From positions 1,156,680 to 1,220,679 of the forward strand of contig NW_025919140.1 in assembly GCF_907164915.1 (NCBI RefSeq): a stretch of 64,000 bases of DNA, in the 5' to 3' direction. The number at the start of each line of letters is the position of its first letter. Position 1 is the stretch's first letter. The position numbers and the translations under genes are program-made. Below the pieces are notes generated by a model, which saw nothing but the letters and a program-made list of their open reading frames with translations, was not told the origin of the DNA and searched no databases. The stretch is from Impatiens glandulifera (taxonomy: Eukaryota; Streptophyta; Magnoliopsida; Ericales; Balsaminaceae). Shown in pieces: positions 44,988 to 54,703 of the stretch.

Positions 44988-47900
44988 ATGTGGGTACCAA
45001 AAAGGTGTAAATATTTCTATTTTACAAGTTAGGAGAAGCAACCGGCTAAAAAACTCGGAATGGTATCTGGACAGTGGATGCTCAAGACACATGACCAGTA
45101 ACAGTGGACTACTAACAGATATCACATATGAAACCGGAGCAGTCATCACATTTGGTGACAACTCAAAAGGTATAACTGTGGGCAAGGGTAAGATTGTCCA
45201 TGATAATCTTATCTATAAATAATGTATTATTGGTAGAAAACCTGCATTTCAACTTGTTAAGCATTAGTCAAATGTGCGATGTAGGATACAAAGTTGAGTT
45301 TCATAAAAATGCATGCTTAGTTAAAGATCATCAAAATGACATTCTATTAACCGGTAACTGAATAGGAAGTATCTACAAAGTTGATTGAAAAACTAAGTTT
45401 GAAAATCCTTTATGCATGATAGCTGGAAATGATCCAAACTGGCTCTAGCATAAACGGCTAAACCATTTGAACTTCAAAACAATAAATTTCATTTGTTCTA
45501 AGGAATTAGTTCACGGTTTTCCAAATATCAAGTTCTCAAGAGATAAAGTATGTGCTTCATGTCAAATGGGTAAACAAATAAAGTCATCTTTCAAAAGTAA
45601 AGGAAATCATCAATCCGAACGATGTTTAGAACTCTTGCATATGGATCTGTTTGGTCTGGTTAGAGTAACAAGTCTAGGAGGCATGCAGTACACTATGGTA
45701 GTCGTTGATGATTATTCTAAATTTACTTGGGTAATATTTTTAGCTTCTAAGAATCAAGCAACACCAAACTTGATTAAACTGATTTTGAGAATACAAAATG
45801 AAAAATCTATTCGGATAAACAAAATCAGAAGTGATAGAGGAACTGAGTTTACAAACAACTAATTAACTACTTTTCTTGATGATTCCGGTATTAGACACGA
45901 GTTGTCTAGTGCCAGAACTCCTCAACAAAACGGCCTGGCTGAGAGAAGAAACCGAACTCTCAAGGAAGCCGCCATGTCCATGATAGCCGATTCGGGCATT
46001 GCTCAAAAATTTTGGGCCGAGGCTATCAATACCGCATGTTACACTCAAAATCGGTCTCTAGTGACTAAGCGCTTTTCTAAAACCCCTTTTGAGATATACT
46101 ATGATCGAATTCCAAACATACGGTATTTTCGAATTTTTAGCAGTACATGTTTTATTCACAACAACGGCAAAAATTATTTGACTGCCTTTGATGCTAAATC
46201 CGATGAAGGAATAATGTTGGGATACTCAGCTGTAAGTAAAGCATATAGAATATATAATACTAGGACTTTAACAGTTGAAGAAACATCTCACGTTGTTTTT
46301 GATGAATCGATTGAACGAAACACTGCATTACCATTCGACCTTCACAACAGAATGGAAAATTTCAATATCTATTCTAATGATGAAGATGAGGTTCCGGTTT
46401 TTAGACGATTTGTTAATGATCAAGCGGTTGATGCTGAACCTCAGCCTGTTCAAGCTGCTTTACCGCAGAAAGTTGACTCTTCAGTTTCAACTGAAGAAAT
46501 CGGTCGGTCTGACTCTGTTCAGCCTACCGATCTGTCTAACCTTGATTAACCAACCGAAAGCTTAGAGGACACGTCTCGGATAAACCTCAGAAGGAACAAA
46601 AATCATTCTCTTGAACTAGTAATAGGTAACATATCCTCACCCGTCCGAACTAGGCAACAAAATTTGGAACACTATGAAAACTCAGCTTTCATATCACAAA
46701 TTGAGCCGAAAAAAGTGGATGAAGCATTGTCAGATCCCGATTGGATCCTAGAAATGCAAGAGGAACTAAACGAGTTTGAGATAAATAAAGTTTGGTACAT
46801 AGTTCCTAGACCGAAAAACAAACCGGTTATAGGAACACGATGGATATTCAGAAATAAACTCAATGAAGACGGTTTAGTTACGAGGAACAAGGCCTGGTTA
46901 GTGGCTCAAGGCTACAAACAGGAAAAAGGCGTTGATTTTGAAGAATCATTTGCCCCTGTAGCTAGACTTGAGGCCATTAGAATATTTCTAGCATTTGCAG
47001 CTTTTAAAAATTTCAAAGTTTTATAAATGGATGTTAAAAGCGCTTTTCTAAACGGTAAAGTAAATGAAGAGGTATATGTTAATCAACCTCCAGGTTTTAA
47101 AAATTCAGAATACGAAAATCATGTTTACCGGCTAAACAAAGCCCTTTACGGTTTAAAACAGGCCCCAAGAGCCTGGTATGACACATTAACGCAATTCTTA
47201 TTTGATCACAAGTTTACAATAGGCTCAATCGATAAAACACTTTTCAAATTTGAGAAAAAGGAACATATATTACTTGTTCAAATCTATGTTGATGATATTA
47301 TTTTTGGATCAACCGATCCAAAGCTATGTGATAAATTCTCGAAGATGATGACTGACAAATTTGAAATGAGTATGATGGGAGAATTGAGTTTCTTCCTAAG
47401 ACTTCAGGTTAAGCAGATCGAAACCGGAACGTTCATAAGCCAGCCAAAGTACACAGCCGAACTGCTGAAGAAATTTGGAATGGATACATGTGCTGAGGCG
47501 GCTACACCTATGAGCTCTTCCGTAAAATTAGACAAAGATAAGGATTGTCAAGCTGTTGACATCACAGCATATCGAGGAATGATTGGATCTCTGCTCTACC
47601 TAACAGCCAGCCGACCGAACATTCTGTTTGCTGTCAGAGTATGCGGAAGATTTCAAGCCAATCCAAAGCAATCACACTACACCGCGGCTAAAAGAATATT
47701 GAAATATCTGAAAGCGACTCAAGATGTGGGACTTTGGTACCCAAAAGATTCAAGCTTTAATCTCATAAGTTACTCAGACGCGGATTACGCGGGATGCAAA
47801 ATCGATAGAAAGAGTACAAGTGGTACTTGCCAATTTCTGGGAGATCGGCTCGTTACATGGAACAGCAAGAAGCAAACCTCAGTTGCAACATCAACCACAA

Positions 47901-48241
47901 AGGCAAAATACATAGCAGCCAGAAGCTGCTGTGCACAACTCCTCTGGATCCAACAACAACTTAGAAATTTTGGTGTAATAGCTGAAGAATCCCCAATATT
48001 TTGTGACAACACCAGTGCAATAGCCATCACATACAATCCGGTGTTGCACTCAAGAACGAAACACAATGACATAAAACATCACTTCATCCGGGAGCATGTT
48101 CAACAGAAGCACATCCGGTTGGAATACGTTTCAACCGAGCAACAAGTAGATGGCATCTTCACCAAACCGCTACAGGAAGCTAAGTTTTCTCATTCCAGAA
48201 ATATTCTAGGACTTACTGATAGGAAGCAACTTATACCATGA
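44974..48241 (+). pseudogene. Element C pol: protease, integrase, RT, RNase H
   Basis: Pol may start at ATG 44974, in good context (AACCATGG). Protease WYLDSGCSRHM lies near 45060. After an indel near 45215 the frame is constant to 48241. Integrase has HKRLNHLNF/CASCQMGK (about 45450-45575), a conserved catalytic part (SDRGTEFTN) and PQQNGLAERRN (45920). RT has KSAFLNG (47035) and an intact YVDD at 47285-47296. RNase H has SDADYAG (47775) but KAKYIAA where relatives have AEY, so a catalytic Glu reads Lys. Stops near 45355, 45387, 45448, 45862, 46547 and 47024. Defective but well preserved. Confidence 0.9.
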
Positions 48242-48892
48242 TCATCCATGCATACTGTTTACATACATTATCATGAAAACAATATGAAAAAAAGGGAAAA
48301 ACCGTGATATGCGTTCAGGGAGAAGCTCTCGCTTCTCAAACCATATTCAAATAGGCCATTAAGTATTCAAGGATGCTAACCGGAATGAAGTCTCCGGTTA
48401 TGCCTAATCACTTCATGATATCAAACCACATGTATACACACTAAGCGGTTAAAATGACTTGGCAGAAGTGGATAAATTTAATCCAAAGCTGAACAAATGT
48501 TGATGCGACTCAACATCTCTTCACACCGGAATAAGATATCCAACTAAAACCGGTCACGGAAAACCAATTAGTATAAATGCATCATGGTTTAGATAAACTG
48601 AATTTTTCCGGATTAACTTGGGATAACTAACCGCGTTTTCATGCACACCTTGAGAAATGAAGCCTGTAATCAATAAAATAGTTTACCTCAATCGGGATGA
48701 CAACACATGTCCATTATCAAGAGAGGGAGACTAACATCTTGTCAATAGATTTATTGTCACCATGAATATCCTTGGTATTGATTAACTTTGCATTGGAAAT
48801 AAACTTTATACACTTCAACAAGTTAAAGCCAATTAATTAATCAATGACATCACTAAGTATGCTTAACCTACTAATCTAGTCGAACCCCTGGC
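48242..48892 (+). other. Spacer between pol and the accessory ORFs of C
   Basis: About 650 bp without a supported ORF. It includes an AGGGAGAAGCTCTCGCTTCTC inverted repeat near 48317-48338 and leads into the TATA box of the first accessory ORF. Confidence 0.5.
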
Positions 48893-48900
48893 TATATAAA
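48893..48900 (+). promoter_or_regulatory. TATA box before accessory ORF 1 of C
   Basis: TATATAAA, 92 bp before the ATG at 48985, followed by a C/T/A-rich leader. Confidence 0.55.
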
Positions 48901-48984
48901 CAACCCTTTATTCTTCACAACACTTCACAAAATTCACTATTCACTCGCCAAGAAAATTTCTTGAGTTAAGATTATCACAAGACC

Positions 48985-49848
48985 ATGAACTTCGATCCAC
49001 TCGCCAAGAAAATTCTGCTGGCTTATTTTAATTCTATATACCAATATGAAGACCATGAAATCAAAGACATGTTCTTAGCCGTTGAAAGAAGCGGGCTAAG
49101 AGGATTTTTGGAGAACAGATTCATCATCGACTACCTAGTAGTCGATGAGTTCTTCGAAACAGCAAAGGAAGTGCACGGAGACATCATCGTGGCACGGGTT
49201 TATGGTCAATCTTTCTTATTCACCAAGACGGATTTTGCTGAATACTGCGGCTTAACCACTAAAGGGGTAACCGACCTCACTTACTCCCCGGTGACCATTG
49301 AAGAAATGTGTTATCGATTCTCCAACTCTAACATCCCGATTAAGCCCTGGGGTGCTAAGAGTCAACTATCTCACAAGTACCAAATTCTGTGTGAGATTCT
49401 GGGAATGTCAGTTCTGGGTAGAGAGAAAAACTACTATTACACCCAGAGACTTTTTGAAATGATGATCGCCGTCACGGTTGGGACACCGGTAAACTGGTCC
49501 TGGATCATCTTCAGCAATCTGAAGAAGATGATTCTCTCAAACAAAACCAGTTACGCTCCTCAGTTAAGAGGTTTCTGTGCTAGTCTGGACATTCATTCCG
49601 GACCCTTCATCACCCTTCACCCGAAGCACATGCTCACGAAGGAGAGAATCCAAGAACTAATCGACCGGTGGGAAGCATCAAGGGCTAAGAAGAATCAAGC
49701 TATCGGCTCATCTAAATCTTTTTCATCTCTCTTCTCAATCATCAAACCGGTAATTTTGTTGTACTACCGACTTGATATATTAATGAAAATTCTTTCTTTC
49801 CTTTTCGATCGAAACCAAAGGAATCCTAAAAGAAATAACCAACATTAA
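48985..49848 (+). CDS. Element C accessory ORF 1, unknown family (287 aa)
   Basis: Uninterrupted 287-residue ORF starting at ATG 48985. It shares an ordered motif set with the ORFs at 50149 and 51390: ERSGLRGFLENRFI (about residue 31), then VVDEFFETAKEV, then FAEYCGLTTKGV, then FEMMIAVTVGTPVNWSWIIF and SYAPQLRGF. Length before the tail is similar to the others. The last 45 residues include a hydrophobic stretch (PVILLYYRLDILMKILSFLF), perhaps read-through into former 3' UTR or a membrane segment. No catalytic motif is recognisable. B has no counterpart of this copy. Function unknown. Confidence 0.7.
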   Translation: MNFDPLAKKILLAYFNSIYQYEDHEIKDMFLAVERSGLRGFLENRFIIDYLVVDEFFETAKEVHGDIIVARVYGQSFLFTKTDFAEYCGLTTKGVTDLTYSPVTIEEMCYRFSNSNIPIKPWGAKSQLSHKYQILCEILGMSVLGREKNYYYTQRLFEMMIAVTVGTPVNWSWIIFSNLKKMILSNKTSYAPQLRGFCASLDIHSGPFITLHPKHMLTKERIQELIDRWEASRAKKNQAIGSSKSFSSLFSIIKPVILLYYRLDILMKILSFLFDRNQRNPKRNNQH

Positions 49849-50035
49849 ATACGTCATATCAAACCAAATCAAATCAGTCTTGAAAACTGAAATGTTCGCT
49901 TTCCAAGAAGCATGCCTAATCCGAATGGACCAGACAATTCATTATTCCCTTGAAAATTGATAAAGCCTTTATGACCAAACTTAAACGGTCTGATTTTTTC
50001 AAATATTCTCATTAAATGCAACCAACCGCCCACAC
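49849..50035 (+). other. Intergenic segment between accessory ORFs 1 and 2
   Basis: AT-rich. It carries the promoter region of ORF 2 at its end. Confidence 0.4.
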
Positions 50036-50044
50036 TATAAAAGG
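50036..50044 (+). promoter_or_regulatory. TATA box before accessory ORF 2 of C
   Basis: TATAAAAGG, 113 bp before ATG 50149, followed by a TTCTTC/CTCTCTTT-rich leader like a plant 5' UTR. Confidence 0.6.
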
Positions 50045-50148
50045 GGCCTCATCCTTCTTCATCAAATCACACTTCAAATATTTTCTTCTCTCTTTAAGCT
50101 CGAAACTTCAAAATCTCATTCAATCCTTGCTCAGACCCTTTCCTAAAA

Positions 50149-51057
50149 ATGAATGCTAAGATGAGAAACACCATCATTGTCAACTTCCATGAGATATTGA
50201 ACTCTCGGTTTAAAGAAACCATATTCTCACCGATCGTAGAATCGGGGCTGCAAGAGTTTCTCGAAGGTTCGGACACCATCCTCGAAGAGGAGGTGTATGA
50301 ATTCTTTAACAATGGGCACATACTTGATGATGGGAGCATAAGGACCATCATTGATGGAATATTCCTTCGGATCACCGAAGAACACTTTGCCTATTTCTTT
50401 GAACTCTCAACCGAAGGATTTTCGGACTTCCCAACGCCGTATTTTCCGGCCAAAGAAGACTATGCTTTCATCTTCTCCAGCTTCATTCATCCGGTTGATG
50501 AACACGGAGAAAAGGACGACCTTGCTCCACAATACCAAGTCTTTCATGACTTGGTCCAACGGTCTATCATGGGCCGAATGCCCAACCAGAACTACAATCG
50601 GGAGGCTTTCGACATCATGATAGCCATCGTCAGAAAATTGCTCATAAACTGGGCTTCATATCTCTTCAATAATTTGAAGAAACTTGTCTCAGCTCCCAGG
50701 AGAAGGATCGGCTTCGCTCCCCAAATCAGCCGATACCTGGAAATTCATCGTCCCAACCTTGGACCCGGTGTTCCTGTCGGACCGGCCAACACCATGACTC
50801 GACCCATGTTGAACAGATGGATATCGAGGATTGAGGAACGAACCGGCAACACCGTGGATGAGTGGGTTGACAGAATGATCGAGGGGGATGGCTTGATCTT
50901 CTTTAAATTTATGTACTTTCTGGTTATCTGGTCATTTTGTTGTACGACCAGACAATCAATTAATCACCCTTTGTTTCGACTTAATATAAAGAATCTCACA
51001 TCTTTAAGTCTCCGGTTTTCACATAAGCTTCTTTCCGGTTTTGCTCTAACTAAATGA
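50149..51057 (+). CDS. Element C accessory ORF 2, unknown family (302 aa)
   Basis: Uninterrupted 302-residue ORF. Motif order matches ORFs 1 and 3: VESGLQEFLEGSD, VYEFFNNGHILDDGSIRTII, FAYFFELSTEGFSDF, FDIMIAIVRKLLINWASYLFNNLKKLV and GFAPQISRYLEI. The C-terminal part after about residue 250 is hydrophobic (FFKFMYFLVIWSFCC), and its DNA (ATTTTGTTGTAC...ACC) resembles the DNA after the core of ORF 1. That suggests duplicated 3' flanks as well. The closest relative in this window is B's accessory ORF at 38315. Function unknown; a membrane-anchored role is possible but weakly supported. Confidence 0.7.
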   Translation: MNAKMRNTIIVNFHEILNSRFKETIFSPIVESGLQEFLEGSDTILEEEVYEFFNNGHILDDGSIRTIIDGIFLRITEEHFAYFFELSTEGFSDFPTPYFPAKEDYAFIFSSFIHPVDEHGEKDDLAPQYQVFHDLVQRSIMGRMPNQNYNREAFDIMIAIVRKLLINWASYLFNNLKKLVSAPRRRIGFAPQISRYLEIHRPNLGPGVPVGPANTMTRPMLNRWISRIEERTGNTVDEWVDRMIEGDGLIFFKFMYFLVIWSFCCTTRQSINHPLFRLNIKNLTSLSLRFSHKLLSGFALTK

Positions 51058-51274
51058 CTTCTTGTTAATCAAAGCTTCCGGTGAACAAAATTTCCGGTTA
51101 ATAAAAATCTCAAACCATATTACCGCTCACGGTTTACCGCCCACAATATTACCGCCCATAGTTATTCTCCGCAATTACCGCCTAAAGTTACTGCAGTAAC
51201 TTTTGGAGGGAAAATTGGCGCCAAAACGCAAAACAATGTGACGGTTCAACTTCTAACCGTTCAAAACCGCTCCC

Positions 51275-51282
51275 TATATAAG
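51275..51282 (+). promoter_or_regulatory. TATA box before accessory ORF 3 of C
   Basis: TATATAAG, 115 bp before ATG 51390, followed by a TCTCTCTC-rich leader. Confidence 0.6.
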
Positions 51283-51389
51283 ACAGAAACAATTCATTAA
51301 TTCCACACGTTTTCTCTCTCTAAAACATTAAGCTTTCTCTTGCATTCCGATTCTTTCTGATCTTCATCTTCTTCGTTCATAATCTCGCC

Positions 51390-54299
51390 ATGGAATCAGA
51401 TAAAGCACGGTTTAAATACATCTTACAGGTCGATTTCAACGACATTGATGAACACGCTGCAGAAGAACACAAAGTTTTGCTTCAATCATTGAGAGATTCT
51501 GGGTTAGAAATTTATCTTTCTGGCCCATTCTTCGTGCATCCGACGGAGGTTGAAGAATTTCTGAATACGGAGACACTGACAAAGAGGACAGTCTCCGCCA
51601 CCGTGTGCGGCAAGGCAGTTAACATCACGAAAGAAATTTTCTCAAAAGCTCTCGGTTTGCCGAATACCGGGCTGGACTTCAAAACAAGCTTATCGGATGC
51701 GGAATCAAACGCTGTCCGGCTAGCCATATCGAGTGATGACACGGATCTAGTGTCTCACTCCAGCTGGAAAAACAAAATCAAGCCAGAGTTTAGATGGCTG
51801 GTAGATGTCATATCCAAATCGCTTCAGGGTAGAGGAGGAAACTTTGATAACCTGACAAAGCTAAAATTGAAAATGCTGATGGCGATTGTCCGCGGTGACA
51901 AGATTGACTGGGGAAGTGTTCTATTTGAACAGTTCTGCGAAATGGTGAGAAAAATGAACGGTCGAGTTCATGCATACGCCATGCAGATAGGGAAGATCCT
52001 ACGGTTCCTTCAAGTCGAACTCGGTGAAGGTGAACCGCTCGCATCCGGTAATATTTTGAATTCTGAGCACATGAGCAAAAGAACTGCTAAAACGGCCAGG
52101 CCAAAATCATCTAAGACCAAGTCCTCAAAAGGAGCTAGCTCGGCTGCACTGTTTGGTGAGAGTTCGAAACAAGCCGATCAAAAGGGAAAGGCTATACAAA
52201 CCGAAGTCCCATAGAAAAGGGGAAGGGTAAAGAAATCGGCGAAGAAAAGTGCCAAGAAACCGGCAGATTCCGAGAAAACTCTATCCTCGGATCATTCACC
52301 CAAACCAACTGAACAACTACTTCAGCCGATCCCGCTCAACACTGTCCGTCCAAACGAAGCAGATTCCCCTTCATCGAGGCAAGCGGAAACCTCGGGAAGC
52401 CAAGAAACTCAGTCCAAATCAAAGGAGAATCTGGCTGTGGAAGTTAGTGCTCAATCCGAAAACACCAAATCTCCAACCAAGAACCTCGATGATATAATTG
52501 ACGATGTGGGATGGAGAACCTCAGAGGTTATAGAGGACGTAGTCCAAACAGTTATTCATGAAACCAAAGACGACGCAACAAGTCTTCTCCAGCGATCTGA
52601 TCAAGTTGAAGTAACCGATCAACTTGAAATCCATCCGGTCGAAGAAACGACCAACACAGAAAAACATCACCCCTCCAGCTCAGGAGGGAAATAACGAAGA
52701 AAAGGAACCATCTGGTTCGATTGGGGACACATCCGTTCCAACCGAATCAACTCCTCAACTGGCTCAAGACGGGCCGATAAATCTACCGATCACACCTGAA
52801 GGTCCATCTTAGGTTAACAAAGGTAAAGAAGATATGATTGAGGACTCTCCGGTGCAAGGAGACAATGAAACCAAACCTGGACAAACTGTAATTGTTCCAG
52901 AAGCCGAGGTCTCTATCTCAGCAGAAGAAGAGGAAGAAATGTTCCAAAATTTCATTCGGGATATGAATAAGGAAGCTGAAGAGTTGGCCACCCCTTATCA
53001 CCTATGGGTCAAGTTGCGTTGTGAAACGAAGCTATCAGACATGATCCCTGATTTCAATGGCAATGAATACTGTGAGAAACTCTTGGCTCTAGAAGAAGAA
53101 GCTCTAAAGGTAACAGGTACTGATGTAATCCAAGCCGCATATGCTAAAACTCTTGTGATGCAAGAATACGCAAAGCTGCAAGCGGTAAATGATGTCATGA
53201 AGAAGGCAGAAGGAGCAGAACTAACTCTAATGGAGTTGAAAATGTTTGAGCGGTTTCAGATAGTACAGAATGATCTTGCACGAAATGTTGACCGGCTCGA
53301 GGCAGAATGGAGAGAAGAATGCAAAAATCTTTTGCTGCATGCTGATCAATTCCAAAGCAAACTAATTTTCAATACTGGAGAATCCTCCAAGACAGCAGAA
53401 AACCGGAGCAGAGTTCCACCGTAGACTAATCAGACTCTGGGACTTGAGCAAATGAAGGAAGTAGTTGTTGACACAATCATCTCATCTCTTAACGAGTACA
53501 ACATTGCTACAGATGCCAAAATTGCAACCGTTCAAACCAACCTGATTGAAATAGTCCGGGCATCTATTCACTATGAGATTGTCGAAACGGTTCAAACATC
53601 GATCAAAACAATGATTGACGAGTCTTTCAAAACCGCAACTACTCCTCTACTTGAAATGATGCAAGCTATGGCATCTCAATTTGAGGAGTTGTCTAAGCTA
53701 CAAGTAGATAGAACTCAAAAGCAGATTCGTGCAGATGCCAAAACAGCTCGGAGAATTCAAGACGAAGAATATGCTGGGGAACGGTTACGAAAGGAAACTG
53801 AGGACAAGGATCTCGAGTTGGCCAATAAACTCAATGAAGAGGAAAAAGCCGATCAACCGGAGTCCACATCAGCACAAGCCTCGCACTCAATGAAAACAAG
53901 GAACAAGAATAAAAGAAAGAAGATTGTGAGCTTGCTGCATCAGGTGGAACAAAGCGGTATAGAAGAGTTTCAACCGGATGAACAATTTGGGGAACCTCTA
54001 AATGAAGAAGAAGAGGAAGATGCTGCACGACTCAACCCGCGGAAGAAGACGGCAGTTGACACATCTACAAGTTCCGGTCCGACTGTTGCCCAATCATCTC
54101 GTCCTCCCAGACCAGCAGGCGGTGCATTCCGGTTCAACCAGCGAACTCCAGGCATATCAGGTGTATTTACCGGATGGCGAATTGATGCGGAAAGAAGAGA
54201 ACGGGAATGGAAGGAAAAAGAGGAGGAGGAAAGGAAGAAAGAAAAGGAAAAGGGGGGGGGGGGGGGTCATCCAATCCTTAGCTTGTCTTTCTATTTATG
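51390..54299 (+). pseudogene. Element C accessory ORF 3: family domain plus coiled-coil tail, interrupted
   Basis: ATG at 51390. Residues 1-275 hold the family domain: RDSGLEIYLSGPF, EVEEFLNTET, FSKALGLPNTGL and MLMAIVRGDKIDWGSVLF. A TAG at 52212 and a frame change near 52690 follow, then one frame runs from about 52690 to 54299 with TAGs at 52806 and 53422, all three plausibly from CAG. The linker is Ser/Thr/Lys-rich. The region 52900-53900 is charged and helical (EEEEEMFQNFIRDMNKEAEEL, KETEDKDLELANKLNEEEK), a likely coiled coil. The end has RPPRPAGG and FRFNQRTPG, then an Arg/Glu/Lys stretch. Originally about 965 residues in one frame by my reading. B's second accessory ORF has the same architecture. 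Function unknown. Confidence 0.65.
54204..54266 (+). repeat. Long polypurine stretch ending in a run of 15 G
   Basis: Nearly pure A/G from about 54204, ending with G15 at 54252-54266. It lies at the end of accessory ORF 3, about 260 bp before the 3' LTR. Confidence 0.85.
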
Positions 54300-54446
54300 A
54301 ACAACTTACTTACGCTACTTATTGGTGTTTTGTTTCAGAACTAAGTTATTTTTCTTAATATCTCAAAGTAATGATCATACTAAACACTTTTTGAAAAACC
54401 AACTTGTTTTGAAATTTTTCTTTAAAAACATCAAAAAGGGAGAAAT

Positions 54447-54703
54447 TGTTAAACATATTTTTTTAAAACCGGCCATACATTACAATTTTTGAATATTTAT
54501 TCTAAATAATCAAAAAGGGAGAAATTGATAGAAAAATTAAGTAAGTTAATTTTCAAACCGGCCATACATTACAATTTTTGAATATTTATTCTAAATAATC
54601 AAAAAGGGAGAAATTGATAGAAAAATTAAGTAAGTTAATTTTCAAACCGGCCATACATTACAATTTTTGAATATTTATTCTAAATAATCAAAAAGGGAGA
54701 AAT
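54447..54703 (+). repeat. Tandem polypurine-tract/LTR-start units at the 3' LTR of C
   Basis: Units at 54447-54525 (79 bp, diverged start TGTTAAACA), 54526-54614 and 54615-54703 (89 bp each), with a fourth LTR start at 54704. Each ends in AAAAAGGGAGAAAT, the polypurine tract. The 5' LTR has one such extra unit (41813-41902). Confidence 0.9.

Noticed and set aside
48985..51057. Envelope protein assignment for accessory ORFs 1 and 2
   Set aside because: Hydrophobic tails exist, but no signal peptide or clear glycoprotein layout is visible; left as unknown.
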